From the NCBI GenBank assembly GCA_003280025.1, contig QCGD01000002.1, positions 168,835 through 232,834 of the forward strand: DNA of 64,000 bases, read 5' to 3'. Of this stretch, positions 1 through 10,052 are shown in pieces. Under the pieces are notes generated by a model, which was given only the letters and a program-made list of their open reading frames with translations, did not search any database and was not told where the DNA came from. The DNA is from Prochlorococcus sp. AG-363-P06. GTDB lineage: Bacteria > Cyanobacteriota > Cyanobacteriia > PCC-6307 > Cyanobiaceae. Positions within the stretch are counted from its first letter, which is position 1. Each line of letters opens with the position of its first letter. Position numbers and translations under genes: made by a program.

Positions 1-1334
1 ATTGCGGGTCTGAAACTTCTCAATACTTTGGAAGGTGCCTCAATTGTAATGAATGGAATACAATTGTCGAAGAAAGGAAAAGCAAAATATCCAAATCTTC
101 AAATATTAAAAAAAATAAAAAATCTAAGCTATTTCATGAAATTTCATCTGAAAGAATAAGAAGATTTACCAGCGGTTTTAAAGAATTTGATAGAGTTCTT
201 GGAGGTGGAATCGTCCCGGGATCTGTAGTCTTACTTGGGGGTGAACCAGGAATTGGCAAAAGTACAATCGTCCTTCAAGCAGCAGGAAAAATATCTTTGA
301 AGGAAAAAGTTTTATATATTACTGCTGAAGAATCTTTAGAACAGGTAAAAATTAGATGGGAAAGATTAAGTCAAAACTGCATTGATTTAAAAATTTATGC
401 AGAAACTAACTTGTCTTTAATTATTGAAGAGATCAAAAAAATAAAACCAAGTTTTGCAATTATTGATAGTATCCAAGCTATTCAGAATGAGGAAATGGAA
501 AGTTCCCCAGGATCTGTTTCGCAAGTTCGAAACTGTTCCTCTGACTTACAGAATCTTGCCAAAGAAAATAACATAGCTCTTTTAATAATCGGTCATGTTA
601 CCAAAGATGGAGCTCTAGCAGGACCAAAAACGCTAGAACATTTAGTAGACGTAGTTATTAACTTTGAAGGAGACAAGATTTCCTCCCATAGGTTACTAAG
701 AAGTGTCAAAAATCGATTTGGGTCAACTTTTGAAATTGGAATTTTTGAAATGTTAGAAAAAGGTTTGAGCGAAATAAAAAACCCAAGTTCAATCTTTACC
801 AACAAAGAAAATATTTCAGGAGTAACAACTACAATTACTAATGAAGGCTCAAGACCATTTGCAGTAGATATTCAAGCACTAGTTAATAAGACTTTTTATA
901 GTAATCCAAGACGAACTACTACAGGGATAAGTATCAACAGATTGCATCAGATTTTAGCAGTTATAGAAAAACACTTGGCTATTAAATTATCTCAATATGA
1001 CTGTTATATAGCTACTGGTGGAGGGTTTGAAATAAATGATCCTTCTTCTGATTTAGGAGTAGCAGTCTCAATTTTATCAAGTTTAAAAAACATCCCTCCT
1101 TTAGAAAATTGTTCATTTATTGGAGAACTAGGTTTGAGCGGTCAAGTTAGGCAATCAAATAATCTTCGGCCAAAAATAGACGAAGCTGTAAGACTAGGCA
1201 TCAAAAATATTTTGATACCTAAATCAAAATACGATTTACAAACTGACTTCGAGAATATAATCAAAATTAAGGAGATTTCAAATATTAGAGAAGCAGTTGA
1301 TTATGCTTTAATGCAACAATCTAAGAAGAACTAA
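1..1334 (+). CDS. radA: DNA repair protein RadA/Sms, 5'-truncated at window edge
   Basis: Frame is open from base 3 ([20 protein letters not shown] zinc finger, [12 protein letters not shown] Walker A) into the 297..1334 ORF; C-terminal Lon-like domain. Confidence 0.95.
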   Translation, partial: CGSETSQYFGRCLNCNEWNTIVEERKSKISKSSNIKKNKKSKLFHEISSERIRRFTSGFKEFDRVLGGGIVPGSVVLLGGEPGIGKSTIVLQAAGKISLKEKVLYITAEESLEQVKIRWERLSQNCIDLKIYAETNLSLIIEEIKKIKPSFAIIDSIQAIQNEEMESSPGSVSQVRNCSSDLQNLAKENNIALLIIGHVTKDGALAGPKTLEHLVDVVINFEGDKISSHRLLRSVKNRFGSTFEIGIFEMLEKGLSEIKNPSSIFTNKENISGVTTTITNEGSRPFAVDIQALVNKTFYSNPRRTTTGISINRLHQILAVIEKHLAIKLSQYDCYIATGGGFEINDPSSDLGVAVSILSSLKNIPPLENCSFIGELGLSGQVRQSNNLRPKIDEAVRLGIKNILIPKSKYDLQTDFENIIKIKEISNIREAVDYALMQQSKKN

Positions 1335-1852
1335 AGGTACATATCAATTGAACTTCTTCCAGAGTTTTTTAGCCAATTTTCAATATCTAGATATCCACCA
1401 GGGTACAGCCTTACTGCCTTAGACCACACTTCAGCAGCTTTATCCAACCAAATATCTCTTTGATCTAAATCTCCCTCTTGCTCAGCATATCTTCCCCTTT
1501 TCTCATATATTAACCCTATATTTTTAAGGCATGATGGTTGTTTTGGATTTTCTATTAATGCTTTTTGATAAGTCTCAATAGATAAATCTTCTTCACCATT
1601 ACTCATATATATTATTGCCATATTTTTTAGAGTTTCTCCCCTATCAATTTTATTTTCTTCCAGCTTTAAACTTTCTTTGTAATATTCTAATGCCTCTGAA
1701 TAATCTCCATTATTTTGAGCTGCTAATCCATCTCTATAATAGATATATGCTTTTTTTTCCTTTTCTGCAATAGGCATAATTTTAACTATAGATTCTGCTA
1801 TTACAGTAAAGGCTTTATCAATAAAATTGTCTCTGTTTTGATTACTTGGCAC
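1331..1852 (-). CDS. ycf3: Photosystem I assembly protein Ycf3 (TPR)
   Basis: 173 aa TPR protein with Ycf3-typical [18 protein letters not shown]... and [15 protein letters not shown]-terminus. Confidence 0.93.
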   Translation of the reverse strand: MPSNQNRDNFIDKAFTVIAESIVKIMPIAEKEKKAYIYYRDGLAAQNNGDYSEALEYYKESLKLEENKIDRGETLKNMAIIYMSNGEEDLSIETYQKALIENPKQPSCLKNIGLIYEKRGRYAEQEGDLDQRDIWLDKAAEVWSKAVRLYPGGYLDIENWLKNSGRSSIDMYL

Positions 1853-1972
1853 TGTTTTAAGTGAAATAAGATTAAAATAGTAGATTAAAATTAACTATTT
1901 TTTAAAGTCTATAACATTTATTATTATAGTTATTAATAGAGAAAATAATTAATTTGAGTTTATTGTAAAAAT

Positions 1973-4270
1973 ATGGAGATTGTTCAACTAAACATTAAAG
2001 GTATGAAATGCGGTGGTTGTGTAAATACTGTAGAGAATATATTAAAAAATTCAGCTGGTGTTGAAAATGTCTCTGTTAACTTACTTACTGAAAGCGCTTA
2101 CTTTGAAATTCATAAAGGTTATATCAAAATAGATCAGGTTCTGGACGATCTAAAGAAAAACGGTTTTCCAGCAATGATTTACACAAATGATTTCCAAAAA
2201 AAAATAAATAAAGCAGAATTAGAAAAAAAAAAGAAATGGAATAATCAATGGCAAAAACTTAATTTTGCTCTTTTACTGTTGTTTTTTTCAGGTTTAGGGC
2301 ATCTAGCAGAGGGAGGCTATATAAACTTACCAATATTAGGGGATTTATTTTTTCATGCCATATTAGCAACATTAGCTTTATTATTTCCTGGACGCTCAAT
2401 AATCATAAATGGATTTCAAGCATTTCTAAAGAATCATCCAGATATGGACTCTTTAGTAGCCCTTGGTGTTACAAGTGCTTACATTACAAGTCTTCTATCC
2501 ATGATATTTCCTGCAACTGGTTTTCCTTGTTTTTTTAATGAGCCAGTAATGTTATTAGGATTTATATTAATTGGACGTTTCTTAGAAGAGAGAGCAAGGT
2601 ATCAAACGGGTTCATCAATTACTGAATTACTAGATCTCCAACCTGAAATGGCAGATATTTATGTAGAAGAAAATACAGTTAAGTCTATAAGAGTCAATTT
2701 ATTAAAATCTGGCCAAGAGATTCAAGTTTTAGCTGGCGACAGAGTCCCAGCTGACTGCGTTGTAATAAAAGGTGCTTCATCTGTAGATGTGTCGCATATT
2801 ACGGGTGAATCAAAACCTATCCAGGTCAAAGAAGGGGGTAAAGTATCCAATGGGTCATTAAATTTAAATTCAACTCTCAGATTAAAAGTAGAAAAAGTAG
2901 GGGGTGATTCTTCTCTAGCAAAACTAGTCAATCTTATTGAGTCAGTTCAAGCTAATAAACCTCCTATTCAAAGAATTGCAGATAAAATTGCGGGCAAATT
3001 TACTTACTTTGTTCTCATATTTGCAACTTCTAGTTTCTTTTTCTGGTGGAAAGGAGCAGAGCAAATTTGGCCTGATTTATTAACTCATAATCATAATGAA
3101 TTTATAACAAATTCAAGTCATACTTTACATAGTTCTCTTGGTAGCAATGCTGAAAACTTCCTCAGTTTAGCTATTCAACTATCAATTGCAGTTTTAGTTA
3201 TAGCTTGTCCATGTGCACTAGGGTTAGCTACTCCTACGGTAATTACTGTTGCATCAGGTAAAGCTGCAAAAAAAGGGGTTTTATTTAAAGGGGGAGACAA
3301 AATAGAGATAGCTTCAAAAATTAATCAAATAATTTTTGATAAAACAGGAACCTTAACCAAAGGAGAGCCTTTTATTCTTGAATATAAAAATAATGATGAT
3401 AATTTATTTTTATTAAAAATATCTGCAAGTTTAGAAAACGAAAGCAGGCATCCAATCGCAAATGCCTTAGTTAAGGAAGCAAAAAAACAAAAATTAAATC
3501 TACTCCCAATAAAAAACATCCAAACCGAGTCTGGTAGAGGTATTTCTGGAGAACTTGAAACAATTAATGGAGTAATAAATATTGGAAGTATTGAATGGTT
3601 GATTAGTAAAGGAGTAAGTATTGATAGTTATTCAAAAAAGGCTTTAGAAACTGAAGAAACGAAAACAAATACAGTTATTGGAGTAAGTATTGAAAAAAAA
3701 CTACTTGGTTTTATTTTGCTAGGAGATTTACTAAGAGAAGATGCAATCAAAACAGTTCAAAAATTAAAGAAAAACAACTTCAGAATTAATGTTTTAAGCG
3801 GTGATAGAAAAGAAACTGTAATTGAGTTAGCTAAAAAAATTGGCTGTAATGAAAATGAAATAAAATGGGAACTTCTTCCTCAGATGAAACTTGATATTAT
3901 AGAAGATTTAAAGAAAACTAATAAAGTGGCAATGATTGGTGATGGAATAAATGATGCGCCTGCCTTAGCTGCCTCTGATTTAGGTATCGCAGTAGGATCA
4001 GGAACTCAAATTGCGAAGGCAAATGCAGATGTGGTCTTGATGGGAGATCAATTAAATGGATTACCTTACTCATTAGGGCTGGCAAAAAAAACAATAAGAA
4101 AGATCAAACAAAATCTCCTTTGGGCGTTTGGTTACAATTTAATAGCTATTCCAATAGCGGCTGGGATTTTATTCCCTAAATATGGCATTCTTCTTACTCC
4201 CTCGATAGCTGCTTTATTAATGGCTACTAGCTCTATCACAGTCGTAGTTAATGCTTTATCTTTGGATTAA
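1973..4270 (+). CDS. Copper-type heavy-metal P1B ATPase
   Basis: N-terminal [43 protein letters not shown] motifs. Confidence 0.93.
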   Translation: MEIVQLNIKGMKCGGCVNTVENILKNSAGVENVSVNLLTESAYFEIHKGYIKIDQVLDDLKKNGFPAMIYTNDFQKKINKAELEKKKKWNNQWQKLNFALLLLFFSGLGHLAEGGYINLPILGDLFFHAILATLALLFPGRSIIINGFQAFLKNHPDMDSLVALGVTSAYITSLLSMIFPATGFPCFFNEPVMLLGFILIGRFLEERARYQTGSSITELLDLQPEMADIYVEENTVKSIRVNLLKSGQEIQVLAGDRVPADCVVIKGASSVDVSHITGESKPIQVKEGGKVSNGSLNLNSTLRLKVEKVGGDSSLAKLVNLIESVQANKPPIQRIADKIAGKFTYFVLIFATSSFFFWWKGAEQIWPDLLTHNHNEFITNSSHTLHSSLGSNAENFLSLAIQLSIAVLVIACPCALGLATPTVITVASGKAAKKGVLFKGGDKIEIASKINQIIFDKTGTLTKGEPFILEYKNNDDNLFLLKISASLENESRHPIANALVKEAKKQKLNLLPIKNIQTESGRGISGELETINGVINIGSIEWLISKGVSIDSYSKKALETEETKTNTVIGVSIEKKLLGFILLGDLLREDAIKTVQKLKKNNFRINVLSGDRKETVIELAKKIGCNENEIKWELLPQMKLDIIEDLKKTNKVAMIGDGINDAPALAASDLGIAVGSGTQIAKANADVVLMGDQLNGLPYSLGLAKKTIRKIKQNLLWAFGYNLIAIPIAAGILFPKYGILLTPSIAALLMATSSITVVVNALSLD

Positions 4271-4914
4271 TGAAAGGTAAATTTATTGTTATTGAAGGAA
4301 TAGATGGATGCGGTAAGACAACTCAAATAGATGAGATTTCAAAGTGGCTGCCAAAAAGTGGTCTTATGAAAACAGATGCTAAATTAATAATAACAAGAGA
4401 ACCTGGTGGAAGTCTCTTAGGCAAAAAACTAAGAAACCTTGTTCTTGACAACAATAAAAATAATAAACCTTCTTCACTTGCTGAATTATTACTTTATTCA
4501 GCTGATAGAGCAGAGCATGTTTCCAAAATAATTGCTCCTGCTCTAAAAAATGACAATTGGGTAATTAGTGATAGATTCTCAGATTCGACACTTGCATATC
4601 AAGGTTATGGACGAAATATTAGTTTGGAAACTATAAAAAATATTGAATCTATTGTATGTCAAGGAGAATCTCCAGATCTGACAATTTTTTTAGAAATTTC
4701 TCCAGAAGAAAGCATGATACGTAGAAAACATAAAATACCAGATAGAATGGAATCTGAAGGTATTAAATTTCTAGATAAAGTCAATGAGGGATTTAAATTA
4801 ATTGCCAAAGAAAAAAACTGGGTCGTAATATCTGCTACACAAAATATAAAAACTATTTCTAATCAAATTAAAGAAGTTTTATTACAAAAATTTTCGAATA
4901 TAAAAAATGTGTAA
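4270..4914 (+). CDS. tmk: Thymidylate kinase
   Basis: [16 protein letters not shown]-loop, [20 protein letters not shown]; start overlaps upstream stop (TAATG). Confidence 0.95.
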   Translation: MKGKFIVIEGIDGCGKTTQIDEISKWLPKSGLMKTDAKLIITREPGGSLLGKKLRNLVLDNNKNNKPSSLAELLLYSADRAEHVSKIIAPALKNDNWVISDRFSDSTLAYQGYGRNISLETIKNIESIVCQGESPDLTIFLEISPEESMIRRKHKIPDRMESEGIKFLDKVNEGFKLIAKEKNWVVISATQNIKTISNQIKEVLLQKFSNIKNV

Positions 4915-5869
4915 ATTCAAAACAAATAATTTTTTAATTAATGTAGAAGTAAATAAATACCTTGAGAGCATAATTCACAATAAATTATTTGCTAATGGAT
5001 ATATTTTTTATGGTGCCGAAGGTGTGGGGAAAAAAGAAACAGCTCTTCATTTTATAAAACAAATTTTCAAGCAATATTCCTCAAATGCAAAGGTTGAAGA
5101 AAAAATCAACAATAAAAATCATCCGGATTTTTTAATGATTGAACCAAGTTCTTTTATTAAAGGCAAGAAGGCAAAAAATGGAGATTCTCAAAAGCCAATA
5201 ATAAACAATATGGATATTATCAAGATAGAACAAATACGTAATGTTAAAACATTCCTTAACCAAAAATCTATAGAAGCAGAAAAAAAAATAGTTTTAATCA
5301 TTGATGCCCATCTTATGAATGAAGCAGCTTCGAATTGCCTTTTAAAAACCCTAGAAGAGCCAAGCAATGGCATCTTTATCTTATTAACATCAAAATTGAA
5401 TTTACTTTTAGATACTATTACCTCAAGATGTCAACTAATAAGATTTAAATCTTTTTCCAGCAAAGAATTAAATTATTTCTTACAAAAGAGCTTAGATCCT
5501 TCTAAGTTAGATATTATCAAAAATTTAAATTTCCAAGATTTAGTTAATTCCGCAAATGGTTCTCCTGGGAATTTATATAAAAACATTGAGATTTGGAAGG
5601 AATTATCAGATGAAATTACCAGTCAATTAAACTCTCCCTTAAAGGATCATTTAGAGATCTTAAAGGTTTGCAAATTAATCTCTGAGCAACTCGAAATATA
5701 TCAACAGATTTGTCTAATTAATTTAATACAACAAATGTGGTGGAGAGAAACAAGTAATATCAATTTAGTTAAAAAACTCGAAAAACTAAAATTACATATC
5801 AAAAATAATATTCAACCAAGATTGGCATGGGAAGTTACCTTGTTAAAAATTGCGATAGAAGACTTATAA
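4907..5869 (+). CDS. holB: DNA polymerase III delta' subunit
   Basis: [26 protein letters not shown]...TSRCQ clamp-loader motifs; adjacent to tmk. Confidence 0.9.
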   Translation: MCKFKTNNFLINVEVNKYLESIIHNKLFANGYIFYGAEGVGKKETALHFIKQIFKQYSSNAKVEEKINNKNHPDFLMIEPSSFIKGKKAKNGDSQKPIINNMDIIKIEQIRNVKTFLNQKSIEAEKKIVLIIDAHLMNEAASNCLLKTLEEPSNGIFILLTSKLNLLLDTITSRCQLIRFKSFSSKELNYFLQKSLDPSKLDIIKNLNFQDLVNSANGSPGNLYKNIEIWKELSDEITSQLNSPLKDHLEILKVCKLISEQLEIYQQICLINLIQQMWWRETSNINLVKKLEKLKLHIKNNIQPRLAWEVTLLKIAIEDL

Positions 5870-5872
5870 GAT

Positions 5873-6655
5873 TTAATCTATTACAGAATCTATTAAATCT
5901 AAATTTCTGGCTTTCATAAACTCTAGCTTTGCAGATTCAACTTGAGAGCCAATAGGTAGTTCAAGACAATATCCTGCCCCATAAACAGTTTTGATATAAA
6001 TTGGCTTACGTGGATCAGGCTCTAATTTCGTACGCAAATGCCTAACATGAACTCTTATTGTCTCAATATCATCATCAGGTTCATATCCCCATACATCTTT
6101 AAGTATCAATGCTGGTGAGACTGTTTGGCCATGTCTTTGTAATAGACAATGAAGAAGTTCAAATTCTAGATGCGTTAATCTCACTGGGGATTCAAACCAA
6201 ATTGCTTCAAATCTTTCTGGAACAAGTGTTAAAGGACCATAACTTAATATTTCCTGTTGATTACTCGAATTCAACTGTGCTCTATTAGTTCTTCTTAATA
6301 AGGCTTTAATACGAACATACAATTCTTCTAGATCAAAAGGCTTTGTAATATAGTCGTCTGCACCTGAATTAAATCCCGTCACTTTATCCTTAAGTCCTCC
6401 CAATGCTGTAATCATTAAAATTGGAATATTTAAAGTTCTTTCATCTCTTCTGAGTCGCTGACATAAAGTTAAACCATCAACATTTGGCAACATTAAATCT
6501 AAAAGTATTAAATCCGGTGAATATTGAAGAGCCAAAGCCTGACCTTTAATACCATCTTCCGCTTTTTGGACATCAAAACCGGCATGTTCTAAATGTCCCG
6601 CAATCAACTCACGCATATCACGATCATCTTCAATTAGAAGGATTGAAATTTTCAT
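5873..6655 (-). CDS. rpaA: OmpR-family response regulator RpaA
   Basis: Receiver + winged helix; [30 protein letters not shown]...[45 protein letters not shown] matches the RpaA type rather than RpaB. Confidence 0.87.
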   Translation of the reverse strand: MKISILLIEDDRDMRELIAGHLEHAGFDVQKAEDGIKGQALALQYSPDLILLDLMLPNVDGLTLCQRLRRDERTLNIPILMITALGGLKDKVTGFNSGADDYITKPFDLEELYVRIKALLRRTNRAQLNSSNQQEILSYGPLTLVPERFEAIWFESPVRLTHLEFELLHCLLQRHGQTVSPALILKDVWGYEPDDDIETIRVHVRHLRTKLEPDPRKPIYIKTVYGAGYCLELPIGSQVESAKLEFMKARNLDLIDSVID

Positions 6656-7032
6656 ATTTATTTAGACTATTAAATTAAAATTAAATTTTAGTAATACGAT
6701 TCTCTCAAGAATTTACAGTTATTGCAGATTTAATGTAAACAATTTTTCCAACAAGAATTTTCAATAAAATCAATCGTAGCAATCATTTCCGAGAAAAAAA
6801 CATCTAGAAAAATAAATTAAATTTTATAAATTCTTTCGATTTTTTTAATAATTCCTTAATAATTAAAAATTATTTTCAATAATTAGAAACAAATTAGCAA
6901 TATTAACAATCAATTTGAAATAATTTTTTAACTCAAAACTTCAAATTACCTTGATCATTATCACAACATTATTAAATTCTTCGAATTTTCAAATCTAATG
7001 TTTGGATTATATTAAAAAAAATCTAAATATTC

Positions 7033-7392
7033 ATGAAAAACAAAACACTCATCTATTCTGATTTATCAAAAAATCAACTTCAGCATCTTAAGGAATATTA
7101 TATTCAAACTAAAGTTAATTCTATGAGCAATGAAGAATTAAAAGAATTTGTATTAGAAATTATTTCTCATCAAATAAACGACACTATAGGAAAAGAAGAA
7201 GAAATGGAAGCTTGGGTAGAAATGTCAGATTTTTTTGGCGAAAAATTCGAAATAATTATTCTAGAAATGCAGACAAAATATAAAAATGATGGGAACTTAC
7301 AAGATATTGAAGTGGATCCTCAAAAACTAAGGCAAGAGTTACTAGAGAAAAACAGTATCGAAACAGAAAAACTGGATATGTGGGATGATTAA
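7033..7392 (+). CDS. Conserved hypothetical protein (119 aa)
   Basis: Intact ORF with an acidic C-terminus, in open intergenic space. Confidence 0.7.
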   Translation: MKNKTLIYSDLSKNQLQHLKEYYIQTKVNSMSNEELKEFVLEIISHQINDTIGKEEEMEAWVEMSDFFGEKFEIIILEMQTKYKNDGNLQDIEVDPQKLRQELLEKNSIETEKLDMWDD

Positions 7393-7793
7393 TCTGGACA
7401 AAATTAATTTTGAAGACAAATTAATTACTAATTGATAATTCATCTAAAAGAAGCAGCTCTAATTCTGAAAATTTTCTAAATAATATTTATCTTTAAAACA
7501 AATCTATTGTCTCTAAGTTTGATCAATTTAAACCTATAAAAAAGATTTCGAAATGTACTAGAAACTATATATATTTTATGTTCTACAAACTCTTACATAT
7601 AAACGGCTGAATACAATTCTAGATATTAGAACCAATAGCAATTAGAGGATCTTTCTCCTGGAATTCAAAGAGAATATACAAATTCAGAAGAGATACATTA
7701 GAAAATAAATGAAATTCATACGACTAAATTATTACTTGTCTATCAATTTTAAAGGCCTTGTGAATTAGTTTCGATCTTGACTAAGAATAAAAT

Positions 7794-7942
7794 AAGAGGG
7801 CATTTGTTTGCCCTCTTCGAGTCTTATCCACTTCCTTGTCCACAAAGTCGAGGAAGTGCTTTTGACTCCTGAATCATTTCTACTCCAACTAAATTGGAAA
7901 AGATAGTCGTGACAACCACAAAGCACTTCTACTCGGGTAGAA
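7794..7942. other. Structured RNA/DNA segment: perfect hairpin 7794-7817 plus alternative helices 7829-7858, 7853-7929 and 7927-7942
   Basis: Perfect complementarities read directly: aagagggca/tgccctctt; cacttcct/aggaagtg; gaagtgcttt/aaagcacttc; ttctac/gtagaa. Confidence 0.5.
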
Positions 7943-8003
7943 ATACCCTATGAATTTCAAGTTAAAAGAGGGATAATGAAAGAGTAGAGACAAAGGAGGT
8001 TTT

Positions 8004-8162
8004 ATGAAACTCACTACTCCGTTAAATACTCTCAGAAATGTAACTTCAGATATTTGGAGAATGCATGATTTCAACTATCAATTACCTAAGGATATAAGGC
8101 AGGATTATTGGGTAAAAGAATGTATAGACCACCCAACAAGTTCTCATTGCAAAGTTTACTAA
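8004..8162 (+). CDS. Small protein (52 aa), MKLTTPLNTLRN... micro-ORF 1
   Basis: Strong SD aaaggagg ahead of ATG; N-terminus resembles the adjacent ORF at 8180. Confidence 0.6.
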   Translation: MKLTTPLNTLRNVTSDIWRMHDFNYQLPKDIRQDYWVKECIDHPTSSHCKVY

Positions 8163-8179
8163 TTAAATAAGGAGGTCTT

Positions 8180-8347
8180 ATGAAACTAATTACTCCATTC
8201 ACCATACTCAAAAGGAAAGGTAATGAGATGGATTTGATCAGAGATGCAATGAAGTCAAAAAAATTCGCAACTGAAAGATTGCATGATGACTATAGAAAAA
8301 TGTTCAAAAACAGAGAAGATCCATCTGTAGTAAATGGGTATGTTTGA
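8180..8347 (+). CDS. Small protein (55 aa), MKLITPFTILKRKG... micro-ORF 2
   Basis: SD aaggagg; N-terminus and leader similar to the ORF at 8004. Confidence 0.6.
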   Translation: MKLITPFTILKRKGNEMDLIRDAMKSKKFATERLHDDYRKMFKNREDPSVVNGYV

Positions 8348-8509
8348 TCTTTAAAGGAAGCATAATTGGACGAATAAAAAATTTGCTGAAATATAAACAT
8401 TTGTAGAATGTTATTTCATGAAGACAGTAGTTATACATATAAAAAAGATCCCTTATGTGGTCTCATGAGTTGGCATGAAAAGTAAAATAAACTTCCGGGA
8501 GGAAATTTA

Positions 8510-8590
8510 CTAAACTTTCATACCCAGTCAGGAGCAATGAGAAGCGATCAAATAAAAAATATTTCATCAAAAAACACATTAAAAAAAATA
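8510..8590 (+). repeat. Degenerate repeat copy 1 (reads KLSYPVRSNEKRSNKKYFIKKHI)
   Basis: Gap-free alignment with the 13515-13595 copy; no start codon in frame. Confidence 0.6.
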
Positions 8591-8653
8591 TTTATTAATG
8601 TGATTTTTTTCTGTATATTGGTAATTTTTATTATCACTATAAAAAATTTTTAG
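8537..8653 (+). CDS. Possible 38-aa single-TM peptide
   Basis: ATG...TAG frame MRSDQIKNISSKNTLKKIFINVIFFCILVIFIITIKNF; overlaps the repeat in another frame. Confidence 0.25.
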   Translation: MRSDQIKNISSKNTLKKIFINVIFFCILVIFIITIKNF

Positions 8654-9456
8654 TTAGTGACAAGTTCATGAAGTTTTATATCTTCAAATTTAAAGTGACT
8701 TGGTTTTGGAGCACATTTTAAAACTTGATGATTAACAACCTTACCAATTACTACTATTGATGGAGACTTTATTCTCTCTCTTGCAATTTCTTGATGTACC
8801 CTTTCTAGGGTTGTTTTATAACATTCTTGTTGAGATAAAGTGCCTTGATAAATAATTGCTACTGGTGTTTCTTTTTGAAGTCCTCCCAATATTAATTCCT
8901 CAGAGATAGATCTTAAATTCTTTATTCCCATATAAATCACAATTCCATCTGAAGTTTTTGCTAAGTTTCTCCACTTAATTCTATTTTTCTCATCCGCAGC
9001 ATTTACGTGACCTGTTATGAAAGTTATTGATGAACCAACTTTTCTATGAGAAATCGGAATCCCAAAATAAGCAGGAGCTGCTATCCCAGATGTAACTCCA
9101 GGGACAACTTCAATATTTATATTATTTAAGTTTAAATATTCAGCCTCTTCCCCCCCTCTACCAAACATAAATGGATCCCCTCCTTTAAGTCTAACTATAC
9201 ATTTATAGTCTCTTGAAAGTTCAACTAAAAGTTTATTTATTTGTTCTTGAGAGAGGATTTTTTGAGATCTTCTTTTTCCAACAAAAAAATGTCTGCATTT
9301 AATTGTGGTCAAAGATAATAATTCTTTAGGAATTAAAGAATCATAAACAATTGCATCACAATTACAAATTAATTTATAAGCTTTCAATGTTAGTAATTCA
9401 GGATCACCAGGGCCTGCACCAACTAAATAGACTCTTGAATCTAATAATTTATTCAT
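8650..9456 (-). CDS. cobA: Uroporphyrinogen-III C-methyltransferase
   Basis: VYLVGAGPGDPELLTLKA, VRLKGGDPFMFGRGGEEAEYL, GVTSGIAAPAYFGIPISHR motifs. Confidence 0.95.
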   Translation of the reverse strand: MNKLLDSRVYLVGAGPGDPELLTLKAYKLICNCDAIVYDSLIPKELLSLTTIKCRHFFVGKRRSQKILSQEQINKLLVELSRDYKCIVRLKGGDPFMFGRGGEEAEYLNLNNINIEVVPGVTSGIAAPAYFGIPISHRKVGSSITFITGHVNAADEKNRIKWRNLAKTSDGIVIYMGIKNLRSISEELILGGLQKETPVAIIYQGTLSQQECYKTTLERVHQEIARERIKSPSIVVIGKVVNHQVLKCAPKPSHFKFEDIKLHELVTN

Positions 9457-9602
9457 TTGAGATTTGCTAGTTCATTTATTAGAGTTTTATGAAATTGATC
9501 AAATTCAATTAAAAAAGTTTTTGAATCTGATCGTATAATTTTTCTTGTATTAGGGTTTGGTAGTAAACAATTAATCTTAAACCTATACTTTTTGATATGT
9601 AA
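9453..9602 (-). pseudogene. Start-less reading frame abutting cobA, possible gene remnant
   Basis: Frame LHIKKYRFKINCLLPNPNTRKIIRSDSKTFLIEFDQFHKTLINELANLK* ends in an ATGA overlap with the cobA start; no ATG/GTG/TTG upstream before an in-frame stop. Confidence 0.4.
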
Positions 9603-9913
9603 TTACATTTTTGTATAAATTGCGACGTATATAAATTACCTTTTATTTTATTTATTTTTAATAAATTAAATATTTTTAGGAACCTATGAATAGATCCAGA
9701 AAGTTCTTTTCTAAAAGAAAAAGAGCAAGAACAAATTATACGTTTAAAAACAAATTTAATAGCTCTAATAGTATACTTGAGAGAGATATTAGAGCAATGA
9801 TAAAAGTAATAAAAATGCTTAAAATTGGTATGATAACAAGCTTGGGAGAGATAGGTCGTCAATATCACTAAGGTAATTAATAAAATTTTTAATTTAACTT
9901 GAAAAAATATTAT

Positions 9914-9927
9914 GTATCATTTAATAC
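9914..9927. promoter_or_regulatory. NtcA-type site 1
   Basis: GTATCATTTAATAC fits GTA-N8-TAC exactly. Confidence 0.65.
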
Positions 9928-9960
9928 TAAATCTAACATATAAAATATATTTGATAATTA

Positions 9961-9974
9961 GTATTTTTCGATAC
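9961..9974. promoter_or_regulatory. NtcA-type site 2
   Basis: GTATTTTTCGATAC fits GTA-N8-TAC exactly. Confidence 0.65.
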
Positions 9975-9994
9975 AAATTAAATACATATTTCAA

Positions 9995-10008
9995 GTATTA
10001 ATTAATAC
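9995..10008. promoter_or_regulatory. NtcA-type site 3
   Basis: GTATTAATTAATAC fits GTA-N8-TAC exactly; 45 bp upstream of the nirA ATG. Confidence 0.7.
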
Positions 10009-10052
10009 CAATAACTTTTACAAATCAATCAATTAAATTCTTTATTTAGACC

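Noticed and set aside
7889-8074. 61-aa minus ORF
   Set aside because: Overlaps the first micro-ORF, which has a strong SD; no comparable initiation signal on the minus strand.
7400-8650. Possible att duplication of the tRNA-Asn 3' end on the far side of the nitrite cluster
   Set aside because: Scanned for ccccgggcgggattcgaac-like sequence; nothing convincing by eye, and no integrase gene in the window.
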